Position numbers and translations under genes: made by a program. Shown here piece after piece: positions 27,573-36,349 of a DNA stretch of 64,000 bases. Every line of letters starts with the position of its first letter. The stretch's first letter is position 1. The notes under the pieces were generated by a model. It was not told where the DNA came from. It ran no database searches and saw only the letters and a list, made by a program, of their open reading frames with translations. Source of the stretch: Streptomyces sp. NRRL S-337 (GTDB lineage: Bacteria > Actinomycetota > Actinomycetes > Streptomycetales > Streptomycetaceae); the NCBI RefSeq assembly GCF_000720175.1, contig NZ_JOIX01000004.1, positions 1 through 64,000 of the forward strand, read 5' to 3'.

Positions 27573-27922
27573 CTTCTGGATCCGACCTGCCGAACCGGGC
27601 CCGCGGGGGCCTGATCACGCCTGGTCAATTGCGGTAACTCCGTTGACCCATCGGGCAGTTGGCCGGCCACCACGATGCTTGCCGCGACGTCGCGAACTCA
27701 GGCTTGCCCACGAATCCCCGGCGAATCCGCCGCGCAGGTCCGATTCCCCCGCAAGCATGAGGAAGCCCGGGTAAACCCCGCTGCATCACGTCGCCCCGCC
27801 CCCACCCGACGACGAGGACACGACCCACCGGCACCCCCACCCCCGGCGGGGGTGAGCGCCCTAACCCGCCCGGCGCAGCCACCCGGCGCGCGAACCCTCC
27901 GCCGCGCGCCCCCTTCCCTTCA
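27573..27922. other. Intergenic region, nothing recognised
   Basis: 350 bp between divergent genes (27548 minus, 27949 plus). Both promoters must lie here. No repeat or RNA is evident beyond the LexA-like site at its right end. Confidence 0.4.
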
Positions 27923-27938
27923 TCGAACATTCGTACGA
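27923..27938. promoter_or_regulatory. LexA-like (SOS) box upstream of Prim-Pol gene
   Basis: TCGAACATTCGTACGA, against the actinobacterial LexA consensus TCGAAC-N4-GTTCGA: a single mismatch (A for T). It lies 10 bp before the start codon at 27949, so LexA binding would block initiation or early transcription. Placement in front of a polymerase-type gene makes it more plausible. Confidence 0.5.
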
Positions 27939-27948
27939 AAATAACGGC

Positions 27949-29295
27949 ATGGCACCCCTGCACCGACGCCATACCGAGCCCCCGGCCGACGGACGGCGGC
28001 AGGAACCACCGGCCGCCGGGCGATGGCAAGCATCACCGGCCGACGGGCGGTGGCAAGCGTCATCGGCCGACGGGCGGTGGCAAGCGTCATCGGCCGACGG
28101 GCGGCAGGAGTCACCGACCGCCGCCCCGCCGCGCCCACCCGCCGGCAAACGGTGGGCACCACCACCCACGACCCCATCACGCCCACCGGCCCCCGCGCCC
28201 ACCCGCCCACCGTCCGACCACCCCACCACCGACAACCCCACGGCCGGCAAGCAGACCGCCGGCGAGCGGATGGCCGGCAAGCAAACAACGGGCGAGCAGA
28301 CCGCCGGCAAACAAACGGCTGGCGAGCCGACCGCCGGCCACCGCCCCTCGACCGACCCCCCGACCGGCCCCCCGCCGCGCTCCGACCGGGACGGCAGCTC
28401 CACTCCCACCCTGACCCCACCCCCCGACGCCCACACCGCCGCCCTGACCGAAGCGCTGGTGGCCGCCGAGCGCGGCTATCCCGTCATCCCGCTCACCCGC
28501 GCCAAGCTGCCCGCCCTGCGGTCCCCGCACCGTGGCCACCCCGAGGTCCCGCCCTGCCACGGCGGCTGCGGCCGTCTCGGACACGGTGTCCACGACGCCA
28601 GCACCGACCCGTTCACCATCCGCCGCATGTTCGCCGCCGCCCCCTGGGCCACCGGCTACGGCATCGCCTGCGGGCTGCCGCCGCACCACCTCATAGGTCT
28701 CGACCTCGACACCAAAAACGGCGCCGACGGCCTCACCGCCCTACTGTTCCTCGCCGAGGCACACGACTTCCCGGTTCCGCCGACGATCATGGTCCGCACC
28801 CCCAGCGGCGGCCGACACGTCTGGTTCACCGGCCCGCCGTCCCCGCCCGTCCCGAACTCGGTCGGCCGCCTCGCCCCCGGTATAGACGTCCGCGGCGCGG
28901 GCGGCTATCTGGTCGGCCCCGGCTCACTCACCGCCCACGGCCGCTACGTCCTCGCACCGAACGCCCCGGCCCGCCCGGCCCCCGTCCCCAGCGCCCTGCT
29001 CACGCTGCTCACGGACCCGCCCACGCCCACCCGGCACGCCTCCCCACAGCACGGCCGTGCCGGATACGAGCCACCGCCCGGCGTCCCGCCCCAGCCCGCC
29101 GCGGCGCTCGTACGCTTCGTGCGCTCCTCCCCGGTCGGCCAGCGCAACGCCCGGCTCTTCTGGGCCGCCTGCCGCGCCTACGAGGACGGCCTCGGCCCGG
29201 AGCTCGCCGCCCGCCTGACCGAGGCCGCCTGCCACACCGGCCTCCCCGAACACGAGGCCCGCGCAACCATCACCTCAGCGTCCCGCCACCGCTAA
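27949..29295 (+). CDS. Bifunctional DNA primase/polymerase (Prim-Pol) domain protein with repeat N-terminus
   Basis: 448 residues from this ATG; conserved sequence begins near residue 165 (ALTEALVAAERGYPVIPLTR). The Prim-Pol (AEP-type) domain spans about 165-340: Cys/His segment PPCHGGCGRLGHG, catalytic-acid motif HHLIGLDLDTKNGADGL, VRTPSGGRHVWFTGP, GIDVRGAGGYLVGPGS. A helical C-terminal part (VGQRNARLFWAACRAYEDGL) completes it. No helicase domain is present, unlike plasmid Prim-Pol replicases. The first ~150 residues are repeats (ADGRWQASS, TAGKQTAGE), so the true start may be internal. Prim-Pol proteins act in replication of mobile elements or in repair; the role here is open. Confidence 0.75.
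   Translation: MAPLHRRHTEPPADGRRQEPPAAGRWQASPADGRWQASSADGRWQASSADGRQESPTAAPPRPPAGKRWAPPPTTPSRPPAPAPTRPPSDHPTTDNPTAGKQTAGERMAGKQTTGEQTAGKQTAGEPTAGHRPSTDPPTGPPPRSDRDGSSTPTLTPPPDAHTAALTEALVAAERGYPVIPLTRAKLPALRSPHRGHPEVPPCHGGCGRLGHGVHDASTDPFTIRRMFAAAPWATGYGIACGLPPHHLIGLDLDTKNGADGLTALLFLAEAHDFPVPPTIMVRTPSGGRHVWFTGPPSPPVPNSVGRLAPGIDVRGAGGYLVGPGSLTAHGRYVLAPNAPARPAPVPSALLTLLTDPPTPTRHASPQHGRAGYEPPPGVPPQPAAALVRFVRSSPVGQRNARLFWAACRAYEDGLGPELAARLTEAACHTGLPEHEARATITSASRHR
28015..28104 (+). repeat. 27-bp tandem repeat in Prim-Pol N-terminus
   Basis: Three 27-bp units (28015-28041, 28042-28068, 28069-28095) plus 9 bp; the last two full units are identical. They encode nine-residue DGRWQASSA-type repeats. 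A second repetitive tract follows at about 28240-28340. Confidence 0.85.
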
Positions 29296-29314
29296 CAGGA
29301 GCCCCCCAGGACGC

Positions 29315-29344
29315 ACTGCACTGCACTGCACTGCACTGCACTGC
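29315..29344. repeat. Pentanucleotide microsatellite (CTGCA)5-6
   Basis: Nearly six perfect head-to-tail copies of CTGCA, ~20 bp after the Prim-Pol stop codon. It is non-coding and likely to vary between strains by slippage. Confidence 0.9.
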
Positions 29345-29412
29345 GCCCTCCCCCTCCCCAACAACACACTCCCCCCGACAACCCACACCCTGCTAAACCC
29401 AACTCAATCCTC

Positions 29413-30181
29413 CTAAATCCCGCGGTCCGACTTTCTCCCCTCGATCAAAAAGCGCGTCGTATGCGCCACGAAGGACCCCTCCCGCCGGATCTCCTCATCC
29501 AACTCCCGCAGCCGGTCCCGGTATTGCTCGACGCTGAACCCCGGCACCATCCACACCACCTTCCGCAGGAAATAGACAACCGCCCCGATGTCGAAGAACT
29601 CGGTCCGCAACGACTCGGCCCGTAGATCGACCACCTCCAGCCCGGCCGCCTCCGCCGCCCGCCGCGCGTCCTCGGGATGCCGCGCCCGCCGTACGTCCTC
29701 AGGCTGCGGCCCGAGGAAGTACTCCACCAGCTCGAAAACACTGGCCGGCCCCACCTGTTGGGAGAAAATACGTCCCCCCGGGCCGCAACACTCGGGCGAT
29801 CTCCTCCCACCACACGGTCACCGGATGACGGCTCGTCACAAGATCGAAGGCCGCATCGCCGAACGGCAGCGGCGGCTCGTCCGCATCGGCCACCACGACC
29901 GCACCGAGCGGGTGCAGCAGCGCGGTGGCCTTGGCGACGTTCGGCGGCCAGGACTCCGTGGCCGCCATCACCGGCGGCACCTTCGGAACCCCGGCCAGCA
30001 CCTCCCCGCCCCCCGTCTGGATGTCCAGCGCCGCCCCCACCCGCGCCAACCGCTCCCCCATCGCCCGCTGATACCCCCAAGAGGGCCGCTCCTCCGTGGC
30101 CCTCCCCTCCAACCACGAAAAATCCCACCCCTCCACCGAAACGGCCTCCGCCTCGGCAACCAATTCCTCAAACTCCCGCAT
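29413..30181 (-). pseudogene. SAM-dependent methyltransferase, frameshifted
   Basis: Two frames together make one class I methyltransferase of ~256 residues. The 5' part begins MREFEELVAEAEAVSVEGWD, then GGEVLAGVPKVPPVMAATES (motif I region, itself weak), VVADADEPPLPFGDAAFDLV (post-I/motif II), and stops making sense after IARVLRPGGTYF. The 3' part resumes GPASVFELVEYFLGPQPEDV to the stop at 29413. One extra base in the TTTT run on the minus strand (AAAA near 29767-29770) explains it: removing one T restores TYFSQQVGPASVF. It is either a recent pseudogene or a sequencing error. Start 30181 or 30190. Confidence 0.8.
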
Positions 30182-30486
30182 ACAACCCATAACCCCACAC
30201 TTCCCCAACCACTCCCACCCCCACCACCCATTTATCTCTAGCCCCAGCGCATCCCCTTTCCGACTGCTCCCCTCCGCAGCCGGCACACGGAGTCTCCGGG
30301 GGGGGGACCGCACAGCAGGCGACGTGCCGTGCCGGGCCGGGCCGGGCCGCGACTCAACTCCTCCATCTCCCACGCCCGTTGCCCCCCCGGGGGGTGTTCC
30401 TACGGTGGCTAAGGCCGAGCCCATGAGCAGAGGGAAGCAGAGGGAACTGGAGCGCCAAGGACGTCCGGGAAGCGCGCGAGCTGGAC

Positions 30487-30700
30487 GTGCTGCGGTCGGA
30501 GAACGATGTCCTGCCCCTGTGGTTGCATGAGCAGCAGTCCCGGTTCTCGACATGGGTGCAGGAGGTCAGTGGTCTGTGGGACTTCTCCCCCGAGTCGTTG
30601 GATCTCCTGGAAGAGGCGGTGTGGGAGAGGTTCCCCTCGGAGGAAGCGTTCCGTGACCAGGAGGGCGAGGCGTTCCTGCAGGTCGCCGCCTGGTCGTCAT
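30487..30700 (+). pseudogene. 5' fragment of an unknown protein, truncated
   Basis: The frame reads LRSENDVLPLWLHEQQSRFS then VSGLWDFSPESLDLLEEAVW and EAFLQVAAW, with good Streptomyces codon use. Coherence is lost after about 30700, where integrase-like sequence in another frame takes over. An in-frame stop at 30424 and no convincing start suggest the 5' end is also damaged. I do not know the family. It is read as a gene disrupted by the insertion or deletion that left the integrase remnant. Confidence 0.5.
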
Positions 30701-30742
30701 CCCCCCGTGGGACCGGCTGGACGACTACGAGGACGAGGACGG

Positions 30743-31399
30743 CGAAGGCTCAAGCGTCGTGCGCGCAAGACCACTCGGCCGGTCCCGATCCCGCCCACCC
30801 TGGTGGCGATACTCCGTGAACACCTGGAGACCTACGGCACCGCTCCGGACGGTCGGCTGTTCGTCGCCGCCTGCGGCGGCCGGGTGAGATCCACCGAGTA
30901 CGCCGAGGTGTGGCAGGAGCCTCGGAAGAAGGCGCTCTCCACCGAGGACGCGGCGAGCCCCCTCGCGGAGGTGCCGTACTCCTTGCGGCATGCCGGGGTG
31001 TCGCTCTGGATCAAGGCCGGTGTGGACCCGGTGGAGGTCGCTCGACGGGCCGGGCACAGCATCGCCGTGCTTTGGAAGTTCCACGCGAAGATCCTCCGCG
31101 GCCAGGAGCACCAGGCCAACCAGTTCATCGATGACGTCCGGGGGAGCCTGAGGATGCCGGCACCCCGGCGTGCACGCCGCCCGCGAATCCTGGCCCATAA
31201 CGCAAGCTTCCCCCCCACCCTGGCCAGCAGTAAGCCCCATGGACGCGAGGTGAGACAGCAAACACAGCCGGAGAAGGCGTGGCCCTCGCGGGTCATGATG
31301 GCCGATTCACTTGGGGCGTTGGCCAGAATCAACATGCACCGATGGACGGAGGTGCCATTGCCGCCACGACAGCGCTCAGGCCAATGCGCCCTCCTGTAG
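30743..31399 (+). pseudogene. Tyrosine-recombinase integrase remnant A (C-terminal part)
   Basis: Only the catalytic C-terminus of a phage/ICE-type integrase is left: TRPVPIPPTLVAILREHLET, a degenerate middle, PYSLRHAGVSLWIKAGVDPV (box II Arg-His), VARRAGHSIAVLWKFHAKIL. The active-site Tyr expected in the FYAK-type motif is His (KFHAKIL), so the enzyme would be dead even if expressed. No N-terminal arm-binding domain or start is present. The frame stays open to 31399 through sequence that flanks integrases at tRNA genes. Compare remnant B (32133-32385), where this motif keeps Tyr. Confidence 0.8.
31251..31390. repeat. Flank of integrase remnant A with partial tRNA-Ser gene copy
   Basis: Shares GTGAGACAGCAAACACAG at its left end with 32386-32403, and 15 bp TTGCCGCCACGACAG at 31360-31374 with the variable-arm/anticodon-stem part of tRNA-Ser(TGA). 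Spacing between the two blocks is ~110 bp in both copies. The rest of the tRNA sequence is degraded. This is best read as an old attachment-site duplication. Confidence 0.65.
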
Positions 31400-31441
31400 G
31401 GTCAGCTTGATCGTTTGTCATGCACTCAATGGGGGATTTCC

Positions 31442-31813
31442 TTGCGAAACAAGTTGGCATCCGCGCTGAGCGCAGTGGTCCTAGTGGGTGGGACGCTCGC
31501 CGCAGGGGTGGGCTCGGCCAGCGCGGTCACGCCGCATGCGCCGTCCACCGCGTTGCAGGTTCCTACTGCCTCTGCCTCCGGGTGCTATGAGCACCTGAAA
31601 GCGAAGGAAAGCCTCAAGATCCGCAAGTCGCCGAAGCTGAAGGCCACCGCCCTTGGAGTTTTCCCGAAGGGCAAAACGGCAACGGCGAAGTGCCAGGTAG
31701 AGATGGGCGACTACTACCACCTGTGCAACGATGAGGACGCCCGCTGGTCGTACATCAACTACCAAGGTGTTAAGGGCTGGGTGCCTTGGATCTGCACTAA
31801 GCCCGCCAATTAG
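31442..31813 (+). CDS. Secreted SH3-like domain protein
   Basis: 123 residues from a TTG that sits 7 nt after GGGGGA. Signal peptide (LASALSAVVLVGGTLAAGVG, cleavage near ASA-VT). The mature part has a bacterial SH3-like fold: ESLKIRKSPKLKATALGVFP, then TATAKCQVEMGDYYHLCNDE and WSYINYQGVKGWVPWICTKP. Four cysteines could form two disulfides. Such domains often bind peptidoglycan or other wall components. A 13-bp terminator follows. It lies between two integrase remnants, so it may be leftover cargo of an integrated element. GC content is lower than neighbours, supporting transfer (inference). Confidence 0.8.
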   Translation: MRNKLASALSAVVLVGGTLAAGVGSASAVTPHAPSTALQVPTASASGCYEHLKAKESLKIRKSPKLKATALGVFPKGKTATAKCQVEMGDYYHLCNDEDARWSYINYQGVKGWVPWICTKPAN

Positions 31814-31831
31814 GAACATCTCTAATTCAGC

Positions 31832-31867
31832 GACGAAGACCCGCTTCGACCAAGGCGGGTCTTCGTC
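31832..31867 (+). terminator. Terminator of SH3-like gene
   Basis: Perfect 13-bp inverted repeat GACGAAGACCCGC (31832-31844) and its complement (31855-31867), 10-nt loop, 18 bp after the stop codon. Confidence 0.85.
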
Positions 31868-31870
31868 GTC

Positions 31871-31996
31871 TTAGGTGCGCTGACCTGGGAGGTTGGTGAA
31901 CGTCGAGTCTTCCTCGATGGTGATGAACGTTCCCCCAGTGATCTGGCAAGTCATGCCCGTGTGCTGAACTTCGCGGCCGAGCTCCAGATAGGCCAC
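31871..31996 (-). pseudogene. Possible small ORF fragment in element remnant
   Basis: A minus-strand frame from GTG encodes 41 residues including YLELGREVQHTGMTCQITGG and TFITIEEDSTFTNLPGQ, which look protein-like rather than random. It has no recognised family and no clear ribosome site. It is probably a 3' fragment of an element-borne gene. Low confidence. Confidence 0.3.
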
Positions 31997-32132
31997 TCTT
32001 CCTGCGGTGCGGCCTGGACAGCTGACTCGATTCGTCGCGCGAGCCGGGAAACCCTGAGGTCCGCCAAGGCGGAAGCGGGGCGGAAGTCATACGAGCCGGT
32101 CTCCGATGCCTGCGGCTGGACCTGCCCCTGCA

Positions 32133-32385
32133 TCGCTCTGGAGCAAGGCCGGTGTAGACCTGGTGGAAGTCGCTCGACGGGCCGGGCACAGCATCACCGT
32201 GCTGTGGAAGTTCTACGCGAAGATCCTCGGGGCCAGGAGCAACGAGCCGACCAGCTCATCGATGACGCCCTGGGACACCTGAGGATGCCAGCACCACAAC
32301 GGCGTGAGGTCCCGCGCTTCCCCTCGAATCCTGGCCATAAGTTGGTCACACACCCTGGCCAGCGGTGAGACCCAGTGGCACGAGG
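32133..32385 (+). pseudogene. Integrase remnant B (extreme C-terminus)
   Basis: Closely related to remnant A at the nucleotide level: SKAGVDLVEVARRAGHSITV then LWKFYAKIL with the catalytic Tyr kept. One base is missing shortly after (CTCGGGGCC against CTCCGCGGCC in remnant A), which shifts the frame. Everything upstream of the box II region is gone. The same GTGAGACAGCAAACACAG flank follows, then tRNA-Ser(TGA). Confidence 0.75.
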
Positions 32386-32400
32386 TGAGACAGCAAACAC

Positions 32401-32437
32401 AGTCGGAGCGGGCCCGGATGACTCCGGAACCCGCTCC
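32401..32437 (-). terminator. Terminator of tRNA-Ser(TGA)
   Basis: Ten-bp outer stem TCGGAGCGGG (32401-32410) with CCCGCTCCGA (32428-32437) and an inner CCGGA/TCCGG stem. It is ~24 bp past the tRNA 3' end; on the minus strand CTGTGTTTG follows. Confidence 0.7.
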
Positions 32438-32460
32438 GACCTGCATGTTTCCTACCTCGG

Positions 32461-32547
32461 CGGAGGCTGTGGGATTTGAACCCACGGTGACGTTGCCGCC
32501 ACGACAGTTTTCAAGACTGTTCCCTTAGGCCGCTCGGGCAAGCCTCC
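32461..32547 (-). tRNA. tRNA-Ser (TGA)
   Basis: An 87-nt class II tRNA: acceptor GGAGGCT with AGCCTCC, discriminator G, anticodon stem ACAGT/ACTGT with anticodon TGA, long variable arm, T-arm GGGTTCAAATCCC. Its downstream side abuts integrase remnant B, so this gene was probably the integration target of one or more elements and kept its function. Confidence 0.93.
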
Positions 32548-32598
32548 CCGCGGCGCCGGCGCGTGGGAGCGCGGGTGCCGCGGGATCAGATTAGCGCG

Positions 32599-34170
32599 TC
32601 ACTTGTCGCCCGTGCGCTGCCCCAGGGTGACTTTGGTCGTGTGCTCCTTGCCGGCGCGCTTGTAGGTCAGGGTGACCTGGTCGCCGGGCTTGTGCTGCCA
32701 GATTTCGCTGATGAGGGTGGGGCCGCTGTCGATGACCGTGTCGTCGAGCTTGGTGATCGTGTCGCCGGGCTGCAGGCCGGCCTTGTCGGCCGGGCCGTTC
32801 GGGGTGACCGCGTCGGAGCCGTTGTTGCCCGTCTGGGCGATGGTCGCGCCGTCGCCGGTGTCCCGCATGCCGACCTGGACGCCGATCTGCGGATAGACCG
32901 GCTTGCCCGTCTTGATCAGGTCCTGGGCCACCCGCTTGGCCTGGTCGATGGGGATCGCGAAGCCCAGCCCGATGCTGCCGGACTGGCCGGACTCGCCACC
33001 CAGGCCGCCGCCGTTGCCGGCCGACTGGATCGCGGAGTTGATGCCGATGACGTTGCCGCCGGCGTCCATCAGCGGACCGCCGGAGTTACCCGGGTTTATC
33101 GACGCGTCCGTCTGCAGGGCGCTCATGTACGACGCCTGGCTGCCGCCGCCGTCGCTGGACGCCACCGGCCGGTCCTTGGCGCTGATGATGCCGGTGGTGA
33201 CCGTGCCGGACAGGCCGAAGGGCGCACCGATCGCGATCGTGGCATCGCCGACCTGCACGTTGGACGACTTGCCCAGCGGAAGCGGGTTGAGGGTGGCGTC
33301 ACCCGGGTTCTTGAGCTTGATCACGGCGACGTCGTAGCCCTGGGCGTGGCCGACGACCTCGGCGTCGTACTTCTTGCCGTTGGAGAACGTCGCGGTGAGC
33401 TTGCCGCCGTCGGCCGCACTGGCGACGACGTGGTTGTTGGTGAGGATGTGGCCCTGCTTGTCGTAGACGAAGCCGGTGCCGGTGCCGCCCTCACCAGAGG
33501 CGCCCTGCGCCTCGATCGTCACGACGCTCGGCAGCGCGCGCTGCGCTATCCCGGAGACCGAGGTGGGCTTGCGGTTCAGCGCGCCGGAGTCACCGGGCGC
33601 GGAGACCGTCGTCGAGGCGGTGTCGTCGCGACCCGCGGCCCAGTAGCCGATGCCGCCGCCGACTCCGCCGGCGACCAGCGCGGCCACCAGGACGGCGGCG
33701 ATCAGTCCGCCGGTGCGCCGCTTGGGAGCCGGGGTGCCGGCCCCCGCCCACGGGTCGCCGCCACCGCCGTACGGGGGCCCGCCCCAGCCGCCACCGGAGG
33801 AACCGTGTCCGGCCGCGGCGTACGGCGGGAGCTGCGCAGTGGGCTCACCACCCGGGTATCCGGGCGCGGTGGACTCACCACCCGGGTGCCCGGGCCCCGT
33901 GGGCTCGCCACCCGGGTATCCCGACTGGTGCGACTGGGGTGACTGGTGCGTTGGGGGTGACTGGTGGGGCTGCTGCGGGTGGCCGGGGCCGCCCGCAGAG
34001 GCGACGGTCGGGGCGAAGTCCGGCGGCGGGGGTGCCGCGGGGGGAGTCGCGGGCGCGGGCGGGGCGTCGGGAGTCTGGGCGCCGGAGGCGGACGCGGCAG
34101 CGCTGTCCGGCTGCGCCCCGGTCGGCGGCCTGGCCTCCGACGGAACGGCTCCCTCGTTCTCGGTGCTCAC
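32599..34170 (-). CDS. Membrane-anchored HtrA/DegP-type serine protease with PDZ domain
   Basis: 523 residues from a GTG after GGAGAGAGCT. A long cytoplasmic Pro/Gly/Ala tail (1-150, with YPGGEPTGPGHPGGEST repeats) is followed by one transmembrane helix (~154-178, GGLIAAVLVAALVAGGVGGG). The trypsin-like domain has triad His247 (ILTNNHVVAS), Asp280 (YDVAVIKL) and Ser363 (NPGNSGGPLM). A PDZ domain (~425-515, NGPADKAGLQPGDTITKLDD) closes it. The catalytic part lies outside the membrane, where HtrA enzymes degrade or refold damaged exported proteins. It stands alone, next to tRNA-Ser. Confidence 0.92.
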   Translation of the reverse strand: MSTENEGAVPSEARPPTGAQPDSAAASASGAQTPDAPPAPATPPAAPPPPDFAPTVASAGGPGHPQQPHQSPPTHQSPQSHQSGYPGGEPTGPGHPGGESTAPGYPGGEPTAQLPPYAAAGHGSSGGGWGGPPYGGGGDPWAGAGTPAPKRRTGGLIAAVLVAALVAGGVGGGIGYWAAGRDDTASTTVSAPGDSGALNRKPTSVSGIAQRALPSVVTIEAQGASGEGGTGTGFVYDKQGHILTNNHVVASAADGGKLTATFSNGKKYDAEVVGHAQGYDVAVIKLKNPGDATLNPLPLGKSSNVQVGDATIAIGAPFGLSGTVTTGIISAKDRPVASSDGGGSQASYMSALQTDASINPGNSGGPLMDAGGNVIGINSAIQSAGNGGGLGGESGQSGSIGLGFAIPIDQAKRVAQDLIKTGKPVYPQIGVQVGMRDTGDGATIAQTGNNGSDAVTPNGPADKAGLQPGDTITKLDDTVIDSGPTLISEIWQHKPGDQVTLTYKRAGKEHTTKVTLGQRTGDK

Positions 34171-35312
34171 AGCTCTCTCCTCAGCTTCACGGCCTTACGG
34201 TCCCGGCCGGGCCCGGCGGCCCGTATGGGGGTCTTACGGTCCGGCCGGGCCTCACGGTCCGACCGGGTGGTGATGACAGTGACAGTGACAGTGACACGGA
34301 GTGCGTCCCCGCGGCGCCTTGGAGGGCGTCCCCGAGTACGTCCGAACGACGTCTCCGAGTGCTTCCGGAGACGTCTCCGAGTACCTCTCGGAGGGCGTCA
34401 TCCGCGATCGTCGCCGGAGTGCCGGTCGGACTGAGAGGCTCGGCCGGACCGAGTGGACCAGTCGGACCAGTCGGACCGGCTGGACCAGTCGGACCGGCTG
34501 GACCAGTTGGCCCGGTAGGGCCTGATCGACCGGATCGGCCACCGGTTGGTGGCTCGGCTACCCACTTCTCGGCTCGCCAGTACGCCCGGCGCGCCGTTCC
34601 GTGCTCCAGTACTCCCAGTAATCTCAGTACTCCCAGCTCTCCGCTGCTCCTGTCCTCCTCCGGTACGCCAGTCTTCAAGTACTCCAGTTCTCGACTGCTT
34701 CAGTGCTCCCGCAGTCCGATACCCCAGGATTCAGGATCCCGGTGGTCTCGGCGAGTCCCGGGCCGCCGGACCGGGCCGCCGGTGGGGGCCGCGCGGTGGG
34801 TCCGCGGGTCCCTGGCCGGGCGGTACGGGCCGGGCGATACGGGCGAAGCTCCGTCCCAGCCTTTCCCACCGCGCGTCAGAGCGCCGTAAGCCGAGGCTGT
34901 GACTGTGCTCTCATCCTTTACGCCGGACAAAACGGGCGCATCCGATGTTCCGCACGTCGGAGTAAGGCCGCCCCACGCGCCGGGTCCACGCCGGGCTCCA
35001 CCGCAGGGGTCCACACCGGAGTCCACACCAGGCCCTACGGCGACGCCCGCAGCCGGCCTCCACGGCAGGCTCCCGTGACGAAGACCGCACCGAAGACCGC
35101 GCCGAAGGCCGTGACGAGGACCGCGACCAGGCCCGTGACGAGGACCACAGCGAAGACCGCGGAGAAGGCTCGTCCAAGGCCCGCCCAATGCCCCAGCCAA
35201 GGCCCCGGCAAAGACCACAGCGAACACCACAGCGAAGACCGAAAGGGACCCACTCCCCCGGCCCCGGGGTCCGCCCGGTCCGCCCGGCACCGGCGAGTGG
35301 CACGATAACGCG
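34171..35312. repeat. 1.1-kb intergenic region with three minisatellites
   Basis: No credible gene. It contains (GACAGT)-type repeats at about 34274-34297. An array of eight 9-bp half-units alternating GTCGGACCG and GCTGGACCA-like sequences lies at 34452-34519. A degenerate GAAGACCGC/GACGAGGACC tract lies at about 35073-35235. Open frames are numerous in all frames because stops are rare at this GC content, not because of coding constraint. Confidence 0.7.
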
Positions 35313-36209
35313 GTGAGCTATGCACGCCCCGCCCAGGACCGCCACCCGGATCGCCCCGCCATGTCCGTAGTGGCCCATCGAGGCGCCTCGGAGGACGCTC
35401 CGGAACACACCCTGGCCGCGTACCGCAAGGCGATCGAGGACGGGGCGGACGCCCTGGAGTGCGATGTCCGGCTGACCGCGGACGGCCATCTGGTCTGCGT
35501 GCACGACCGGCGGGTGAACCGCACCTCCAACGGGCGCGGCGCGGTCTCCGCCCTCGAACTCGCCGATCTCGCCTCCCTCGACTTCGGCTCCTGGAAGGAG
35601 GAGTCGCTCGGCAGCGGGGCGTTCGGGGCCGAGGCGCCGGACCGCCAGGGCGGGGTGTTCGGCGGCGAGGCGCCGGACCGGCAGAACGAGGATCCCGAGC
35701 GGACGTCCGTACTGACGCTGGAGCGGCTGCTGGAGCTGGTGGCAGACGCGGACCGCCGGGTCGAGCTGGCCATCGAGACCAAACATCCGACGCGTTGGGC
35801 CGGACAGGTGGAAGAGCGGCTGGTCGAGCTGCTGGGCCGGTTCGGCTACACGAAACCGGCCACGCACGCCGACCAGCCGTCTCCGGTCCGGGTGATGAGT
35901 TTCTCCGCCCGTTCGCTGCACCGCGTCCGGACCGCGGCACCCGCCATCCCCGTCGTCTACCTGATGCAGTTCCTCACCCCCCGCTACCGCGACGGCCGGT
36001 TGCCGGCGGGCGTGGGCATCGCGGGACCCGGTATCCGGATCCTCCGGGCACATCCCGAATACGTCGCCAAGGCACATCGAGCGGGCAATCAGGTGCATGT
36101 GTGGACGGTCAATGAGCCCGACGATGTCGTGCTGTGCCAGGAATTGGGAGTCGATGCGGTGATCACAAATCGCCCCAAACAGGTACGAATGCAACTCGGC
36201 CTTGGCTAA
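35313..36209 (+). CDS. Glycerophosphodiester phosphodiesterase
   Basis: 298 residues from a GTG. GDPD TIM-barrel: SVVAHRGASEDAPEHTLAAY with catalytic His and Arg, the metal-site motif ALECDVRLTADGHLVCVHDR, LAIETKHPTRWAGQVEERLV, and the closing VHVWTVNEPDDVVLCQELGV with AVITNRPK. It hydrolyses glycerophosphodiesters to sn-glycerol-3-phosphate and an alcohol. No signal peptide is visible, so it is cytoplasmic. A short near-repeat (GAEAPDRQGGVFGGEAPDRQ) forms a loop at ~105-125. It precedes an RsbW-like gene by ~140 bp. Confidence 0.9.
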   Translation: MSYARPAQDRHPDRPAMSVVAHRGASEDAPEHTLAAYRKAIEDGADALECDVRLTADGHLVCVHDRRVNRTSNGRGAVSALELADLASLDFGSWKEESLGSGAFGAEAPDRQGGVFGGEAPDRQNEDPERTSVLTLERLLELVADADRRVELAIETKHPTRWAGQVEERLVELLGRFGYTKPATHADQPSPVRVMSFSARSLHRVRTAAPAIPVVYLMQFLTPRYRDGRLPAGVGIAGPGIRILRAHPEYVAKAHRAGNQVHVWTVNEPDDVVLCQELGVDAVITNRPKQVRMQLGLG

Positions 36210-36349
36210 AGCCCCTCACAGGGTGTGCACCGGCGCATTCGGCCGGTATCCGATGCCGGTTTGTGCGTCACCGCGTGCCGGGTGGCCGGTTTCCGGTCCA
36301 GTCCATTGGGGCATTCATCCCGTGGCGTGGGGCAAAGGAGGTCTCGGGG

